A stretch of 10,766 nucleotides of DNA from RGIG2206 sp045540915 (GTDB taxonomy: Bacteria > Bacillota > Clostridia > Oscillospirales > Acutalibacteraceae): assembly GCA_045540915.1 (NCBI GenBank), contig JAZQID010000063.1, forward strand, positions 1 to 10,766, in the 5' to 3' direction. Position numbers and translations under genes: made by a program. Of the stretch, positions 6,686 through 10,766 are shown piece by piece. Below the pieces are notes generated by a model. It saw only the letters and a list, made by a program, of their open reading frames with translations. It ran no database searches and was not told the origin of the DNA. Position 1 is the stretch's first letter. Each line of letters opens with the position of its first letter.

Positions 6686-7594
6686 GTGGATAGAACGGTC
6701 ATAAAGGAAAAACTGGACGAGGCAGGTCTTTATTATCTGACCGACGAGCCTATGCGCAAGCATACCAGTTTTAATATTGGCGGTCCTGCGGACTTTTATG
6801 TGGTGCCGAAGACGGTTGAGCAGATATCTGCCTGCCGTAAGATATGCGAAGGGGAAGCCGTGCCTTTTACGGTGATAGGCAACGGCTCTAACGTCGTGTT
6901 TTCCGACCTTGGATATCGCGGAGTTGTGATGTCAACGTCATCACTGACCGACGAACCTCAGCTTGTCAGCGCCGTTGACGTACGTTGTGCCGCAGGGGTC
7001 AAACTTGCTAATCTCTGCTCCTTCGCGTTGGAAAATTCGCTCAGCGGTGTCGAGTGCCTTTGGGGAATTCCCGGCTCGGTGGGAGGCGCGGTATATATGA
7101 ATGCCGGCGCATACGGCGGAGAAGTCAAGGACACCCTCATTTCCTGCACCTGTATGAAGGCCGACGGGGAAATTGTCACCTACTCAGCCGATGAACTTGA
7201 TTTAAGTTACAGACACAGCCGGCTCGCCGACTCGGATGAGATACTGCTCGATGCGACCTTCAGGCTTGTGCCTGCCGCTCAGGCGGAGATACGTGAAAAA
7301 ATGGATGACCTTATGAACCGCAGAAGGAGCAAACAGCCCTTGGAATACCCCAGCGCAGGCAGTGTTTTCAAGCGCCCTCAGGGGTACTATGCCGCCGCGC
7401 TTATTGAGGAGTGCGGACTGAAAGGCTGCTCGGTAGGCGGCGCTCAGGTCAGCCAGAAGCATTCGGGATTTATAATCAACACGGGCGACGCGACTTGCTT
7501 TGACCTGAAGCGGCTTATCGAAAAGGTAAAGCAGGAGGTCTTTATGACCCACGGCGTTACCCTTGAATGTGAGATAAAGATCATAGGAGAGTAA
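6686..7594 (+). CDS. murB: UDP-N-acetylenolpyruvoylglucosamine reductase
   Basis: FAD-dependent, NADPH-using cytoplasmic reductase that converts UDP-GlcNAc-enolpyruvate to UDP-MurNAc, the second committed step of peptidoglycan precursor synthesis. The 302-residue protein begins at a GTG. The FAD-binding part shows HTSFNIGGPAD (26-36), GNGSNV (65-70) and IPGSVGGAVYMNAGAYGGEV (128-147). YRHS (175-178) carries the active-site Arg of the type II pattern, AGSVFKRP (224-231) the proton-donating Ser, and LECE (293-296) near the C-terminus the catalytic Glu region. The short form without the extra loop domain of E. coli MurB makes it a type II enzyme, as in most Firmicutes. It lies 36 bases after hprK, and rapZ begins one base after its TAA stop, so the two are almost certainly translated from one message. 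Confidence 0.97.
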   Translation: MDRTVIKEKLDEAGLYYLTDEPMRKHTSFNIGGPADFYVVPKTVEQISACRKICEGEAVPFTVIGNGSNVVFSDLGYRGVVMSTSSLTDEPQLVSAVDVRCAAGVKLANLCSFALENSLSGVECLWGIPGSVGGAVYMNAGAYGGEVKDTLISCTCMKADGEIVTYSADELDLSYRHSRLADSDEILLDATFRLVPAAQAEIREKMDDLMNRRRSKQPLEYPSAGSVFKRPQGYYAAALIEECGLKGCSVGGAQVSQKHSGFIINTGDATCFDLKRLIEKVKQEVFMTHGVTLECEIKIIGE

Positions 7595-7595
7595 A

Positions 7596-8453
7596 ATGAG
7601 ATTTCTGATAGTTACGGGAATGTCGGGCTCGGGCAAGTCGCGTGCTATGGACGCACTTGAGGATATCGGCTACTACTGCGTTGACAATGTGCCGCCCGCG
7701 CTGATAAAGGAATTTACCAATCTGTTCCTGAATACAAACACAACCGCCGATAAGGTTGCATTTGGCGTGGATATAAGAAGCGGCGAGTTCTATTCCAAGC
7801 TTGGAGAGGAACTGCGCGGGCTTCGTGACGGGGATGTCAACTGTCAGGTGCTGTTCTTGGACGCCGAGGACAACGTCCTCCTGTCCCGATACAAAGAAAC
7901 ACGCCGCAAGCATCCTTTACTCGACAACTGCAACGGCATTTTGACCGATGCAATAGCGTCGGAGCGCACCCTTATCACCCCGATACGCGACCTTGCCGAC
8001 TTCTTCCTTGATACGTCCCATATGTCACCTGCGGAGCTAAAGGAGCAGATAGGCACTATCTTCCTCAATAAGCCCAAAAACGGACTCAACATACTCTGCG
8101 TATCCTACGGAACCAAGCACGGAAGCTTTAATTACGCCGACTGTTGCTTTGACGTGCGATGCCTGCCCAACCCCTTCTATATCAAGGAATTGAAGAGTAA
8201 AACAGGACTTGACGACGAGGTCTACAACTTCGTTTTTGAGAGTGAAGAGGCGCGCACGATTTTCAATAAGATAAAAGACCTGCTCGACTACACCCTGCCT
8301 TTGTACATAAGAGAGGGGAAGTCGCAGGTTGTAATTGCATTTTGTTGCACGGGAGGTCATCACCGTTCGGTGTCCTTTGCCCGAGCAATATCGGAGCACC
8401 TGATCGAATCGGGTTATAACGTGACGGTCAACCACCGCGATATCAACAAGTAG
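7596..8453 (+). CDS. rapZ: RapZ/YvcJ-family nucleotide-binding protein
   Basis: RapZ (YvcJ in Bacillus) is a P-loop nucleotide-binding protein. In E. coli it is an RNA adaptor controlling glucosamine-6-phosphate synthase mRNA turnover. In Firmicutes its role is less clear, with reported links to competence and nucleotide hydrolysis. The 285-residue length is normal. Walker A GMSGSGKS is at 8-15, followed by the family's YYCVDNVPP (27-34), FLDA (87-90), RYKETRRKHPL (98-108) and RTLITPIRDLAD (124-135). The C-terminal domain has FDVRCLPNP (185-193) and CCTGGHHRSV (250-259), where many members read GCTGGQHRSV. The ribosome site AGGAGA overlaps the end of murB. whiA follows 39 bases later. In many Firmicutes the gene yvcK stands between rapZ and whiA; it is absent here. 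Confidence 0.96.
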   Translation: MRFLIVTGMSGSGKSRAMDALEDIGYYCVDNVPPALIKEFTNLFLNTNTTADKVAFGVDIRSGEFYSKLGEELRGLRDGDVNCQVLFLDAEDNVLLSRYKETRRKHPLLDNCNGILTDAIASERTLITPIRDLADFFLDTSHMSPAELKEQIGTIFLNKPKNGLNILCVSYGTKHGSFNYADCCFDVRCLPNPFYIKELKSKTGLDDEVYNFVFESEEARTIFNKIKDLLDYTLPLYIREGKSQVVIAFCCTGGHHRSVSFARAISEHLIESGYNVTVNHRDINK

Positions 8454-8492
8454 CGTTGGCCTGACTGCTTACAAGAGGTTTGGAGAGAAGAT

Positions 8493-9365
8493 ATGTCGTT
8501 TTGTAATGAAGTAAAGTCGGAGCTTGCCGTTATAAAAACACATAAATGCTGTCTTCGTGCCGTCGGTATTGGATTGAGCGTTGCACTCAAAGCCCTGTCG
8601 GACTCACGGGCCGTCCTGCGCACCGAGCAGGCCGATACCGCTATGCTTGCCGCATCGAGATTATCCAAACTCTATAATTTGGAATGTGAAACAAAGGTAT
8701 CGGCAAACGGAAAGCTGTATACCGTGACTCTGCGCTCCGAGGCTGTTTGTGACAGTCTGAAGGCAGGCAGGATGATAGATATGGAACATATCTGCAAGCC
8801 CTGCTGTGTGGCCGCTTTTATCAGGGGTGTCTTTTTGTCCTGCGGGCATATGGTCGACCCTAAAAAGAACTATAGGCTTGACTTTTTGATGCCTGATGAG
8901 AGGTCGGCGGACACCCTTTGCCAACTGCTTGCCGACAACGGCTTTACGCCCAAGCGCTCAAAGAGAAACGACGGGTCGGTCTGCGTTTATTTCATCGACA
9001 GTACTTCTATCGAGGACCTGCTGACCTTTATGGGCGCGGTCAATTCTTCACTGACCCTTATGGAGATAAAGGTCGAGAAGAATTATACCAACGCGCTCAA
9101 CCGACGGGGCAACTTTGATACCGCCAACTATGTCAAGACCTATGCGATCGCTCAGGCTCAGATTGCGGCTATCGAGCGGCTCAAGGAGTGCGGAAAATTC
9201 GGTGAGCTCAGCGACGACCTGCGCGAGATAGCAGACCTCAGGTTAGAGTATACCGACGCGACCCTCAACGAACTTGCGGCACTTTCGCATCTGGGCCGTT
9301 CAACCGTTGACCGTCGGCTCAAGAAGATAATGCAACTGTCCGAAGAAATCAACACTCGGAGGTAA
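8493..9365 (+). CDS. whiA: DNA-binding protein WhiA
   Basis: WhiA is a DNA-binding protein with an N-terminal LAGLIDADG-type (homing-endonuclease-like, inactive) fold and a C-terminal helix-turn-helix. It governs sporulation genes in Streptomyces and affects cell division and chromosome segregation in Bacillus. The 290-residue protein opens with SFCNEVKSEL (2-11), typical of the family. CCVAAFIRGVFLSCGHMVDP (104-123) and YRLDFLM (127-133) match the conserved central core, NFDTANYVKTYAIAQAQI (207-224) the linker motif before the C-terminal domain, and LNELAALSHLGRSTVDRRLKKI (258-279) the helix-turn-helix. The N-terminal half is Cys-rich for a cytoplasmic protein (C19, C20, C101, C104, C105, C117), though not arranged as an obvious metal site. 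The start ATG follows AGAGGT and GGAGA sites at 8474-8486. The stop is 2 bases before the dnaE start. Confidence 0.95.
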   Translation: MSFCNEVKSELAVIKTHKCCLRAVGIGLSVALKALSDSRAVLRTEQADTAMLAASRLSKLYNLECETKVSANGKLYTVTLRSEAVCDSLKAGRMIDMEHICKPCCVAAFIRGVFLSCGHMVDPKKNYRLDFLMPDERSADTLCQLLADNGFTPKRSKRNDGSVCVYFIDSTSIEDLLTFMGAVNSSLTLMEIKVEKNYTNALNRRGNFDTANYVKTYAIAQAQIAAIERLKECGKFGELSDDLREIADLRLEYTDATLNELAALSHLGRSTVDRRLKKIMQLSEEINTRR

Positions 9366-9367
9366 AA

Positions 9368-10766
9368 ATGGGATTCGTACATCTGCACACCCATACTGAG
9401 TACAGTCTGCTCGATGGCGCCTGCCGCATCGGGCAGTTGGTTGATGCTGTCAAAAAGCAGGGGCAGAATGCGGTTGCCATCACCGACCACGGTGTTATGT
9501 ACGGCGCGCTTTCTTTTTATAAGGCCGCAAAGCAGGCGGGGGTAAAGGCAATCATCGGTTGCGAGGTCTACGTTGCCAAGCGTTCTCGATTTGACAAGGT
9601 CAAGGAGCTTGACAGTGAGTATTACCACCTCGTGCTCTTGTGCCAGAATGAAACCGGCTACAAAAATTTGATAAAGCTGGTCTCCTACGCCTTCACCGAG
9701 GGCTTTTACTTTAAGCCTAGGGTCGACCTCGAACTGCTCGAGAGGTATCACGAGGGGCTTATCGCCCTGTCGGGCTGCCTTGCAGGCAAGGTTGCAAAGG
9801 AGCTTTCGCGCTCCGATTACGAGGCCGCAAAGCAGGCGGCTATGCGCTATGAGTCTATCTTCGGCAAGGGCAATTTTTACCTTGAGATACAGAATCACGG
9901 CATCGAGGAAGAACTTAAGATTTTGCCGATGTTCCGCCGTCTTTCTCAGGAAACGGGCATACCTTTGGTCGCGACAAACGATGCCCACTACATCAATAAA
10001 AACGACAGCGAGATTCAAAAACTGCTCGTCTGCATCAATACCAACTCAAAGCTCAACGAGGACAACCCTATTGCACTTCCCACTCCCGAGTTTTATATCA
10101 AATCGGAGGAGGAGATGAAGGCCGCGTTCCCCGATTTTACCGATGCGGTCGAGATAACCGAGCAGATTGCAGAGAGATGCAACCTCGACTTTGAATTCGG
10201 CAACACCATTTTGCCTAATTTTGATATCGGCGAGCGCGACCATAACGGTTACCTGCGCGATATGTGCTACAGGGGCGCAAGGAAGCGCTACGGCGAGCTG
10301 ACCGATCAGATCACCGAGCGTTTGGACCGCGAGCTTGACGTTATCGGCTCTATGGGCTTTACCGATTATTTCCTCATCGTGCAGGATTTCGTCGCCTTCG
10401 CTAAGAAGAACGGCATCCCCGTCGGCCCCGGTCGAGGCTCGGGTGCAGGAAGCCTTTGTGCCTACTGCATCGGGATAACCGATATCGATCCATTGAAGTA
10501 TGACCTGCTTTTTGAGCGGTTTTTGAACCCCGAGCGAGTATCTATGCCCGACTTTGACATTGACTTCGGCCACACAAGAAGGCAGGAGGTCATTGATTAC
10601 GTCGTGCGCAAATACGGTGCCGACCACGTAGCGCAGATCGTCACATTCGGTACTCTTGCCGCCCACGCGGCGTTGCGCGACGTCGGGCGTGTGCTGGGCG
10701 TCGGATATTCAAAGGTGGACGAGGTTGCCGCCTTGTTGCCCAATGAGTTTAACGTGACCCTCAAGG
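9368..10766 (+). CDS. dnaE: DNA polymerase III alpha subunit, 3' truncated by window edge
   Basis: Replicative C-family DNA polymerase. Only the first 466 codons of what should be about 1,100-1,200 are in the window, and the frame is open to the edge. The start ATG lies 4 bases after GGAGGT, which overlaps the whiA stop. Residues 1-210 are the PHP domain, with candidate metal ligands H7, H9, D16, H41, E66, H87, C137, D205 and H207. The palm begins after about 280, with VGPGRGSGAGSL (352-363) and the catalytic PDFDIDF (394-400, D397 and D399). The third catalytic Asp is D438 in LRDVGR. H433 stands where familiar alpha subunits usually have Lys or Arg (GTMAAKA-type motif). Most Clostridia also have PolC, which is not in this window. 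dnaE next to whiA is a common clostridial arrangement. Confidence 0.97.
   Translation, partial: MGFVHLHTHTEYSLLDGACRIGQLVDAVKKQGQNAVAITDHGVMYGALSFYKAAKQAGVKAIIGCEVYVAKRSRFDKVKELDSEYYHLVLLCQNETGYKNLIKLVSYAFTEGFYFKPRVDLELLERYHEGLIALSGCLAGKVAKELSRSDYEAAKQAAMRYESIFGKGNFYLEIQNHGIEEELKILPMFRRLSQETGIPLVATNDAHYINKNDSEIQKLLVCINTNSKLNEDNPIALPTPEFYIKSEEEMKAAFPDFTDAVEITEQIAERCNLDFEFGNTILPNFDIGERDHNGYLRDMCYRGARKRYGELTDQITERLDRELDVIGSMGFTDYFLIVQDFVAFAKKNGIPVGPGRGSGAGSLCAYCIGITDIDPLKYDLLFERFLNPERVSMPDFDIDFGHTRRQEVIDYVVRKYGADHVAQIVTFGTLAAHAALRDVGRVLGVGYSKVDEVAALLPNEFNVTLK

Noticed and set aside
8454..8492. The rapZ-whiA gap considered as a remnant of yvcK or a small gene.
   Set aside because: It is only 39 bases, with a ribosome site and no coding similarity to yvcK that can be seen.
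9522..9839. An 18-base exact direct repeat (AGGCCGCAAAGCAGGCGG) at 9522-9539 and 9822-9839, exactly 300 bases apart inside dnaE.
   Set aside because: Both copies are in the same reading frame and encode a simple AAKQA helix segment in different parts of the PHP domain; similar codon choice explains it, with no flanking repeat or mobile-element sign.
9158..10666. Long open frames on the minus strand opposite whiA and dnaE.
   Set aside because: They lie entirely opposite strongly conserved plus-strand genes, have no ribosome site or recognisable family motifs, and follow from the codon bias of the real genes.

Overview
The window is a stretch of Gram-positive, low-to-medium GC Clostridia-type chromosome. 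The best fit is an uncultured member of the Oscillospirales/Ruminococcaceae. That placement is inferred from gene content (HPr kinase, RapZ, WhiA and DnaE in one run; a membrane-anchored MurF-like ligase beside Ddl), strong AGGAGG-type ribosome sites, sigma-A-type promoters and simple hairpin terminators. No rRNA, tRNA, CRISPR array, insertion sequence, phage module or attachment site is visible. Almost the whole window is coding and most of it is housekeeping.

Layout. (1) Positions 1-3593, plus strand: the 3' part of a membrane-linked MurF-type Mur ligase, a D-Ala-D-Ala ligase (ddl), and a cation diffusion facilitator whose metal-site residues point to manganese. The genes lie 16-17 bases apart and end at a long hairpin (3597-3632). 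(2) Positions 3636-4367, plus strand: a single Amidase_3-like gene with its own promoter and a TTG start. (3) A shared bidirectional terminator (4372-4405) separates it from a convergent GT4 glycosyltransferase on the minus strand (4405-5589). (4) An AT-rich divergent promoter region of 127 bases (5590-5716). (5) Positions 5717-10766, plus strand: a tight run hprK - murB - rapZ - whiA - dnaE, with gaps of 36, 1, 39 and 2 bases. dnaE runs off the right edge.

How the genes work together. Three enzymes supply muropeptide precursors: MurB makes UDP-MurNAc, Ddl makes D-Ala-D-Ala, and the MurF-like ligase attaches it. The amidase-like protein may act on peptidoglycan, and the glycosyltransferase may make a glycolipid or surface glycan. 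HprK is the carbon-status sensor kinase of Firmicutes. RapZ and WhiA are regulators tied elsewhere to amino-sugar or cell-envelope control and to cell division. Their co-transcription with murB and dnaE would link carbon status, wall synthesis, division and replication.

No clearly new system is evident. The points most worth a second look are the amidase-like protein lacking the usual first zinc histidine and any signal peptide, the N-D-D-D cation exporter with a duplicated C-terminal domain, the absence of yvcK between rapZ and whiA, and a DnaE PHP domain with all nine metal-site residues intact.
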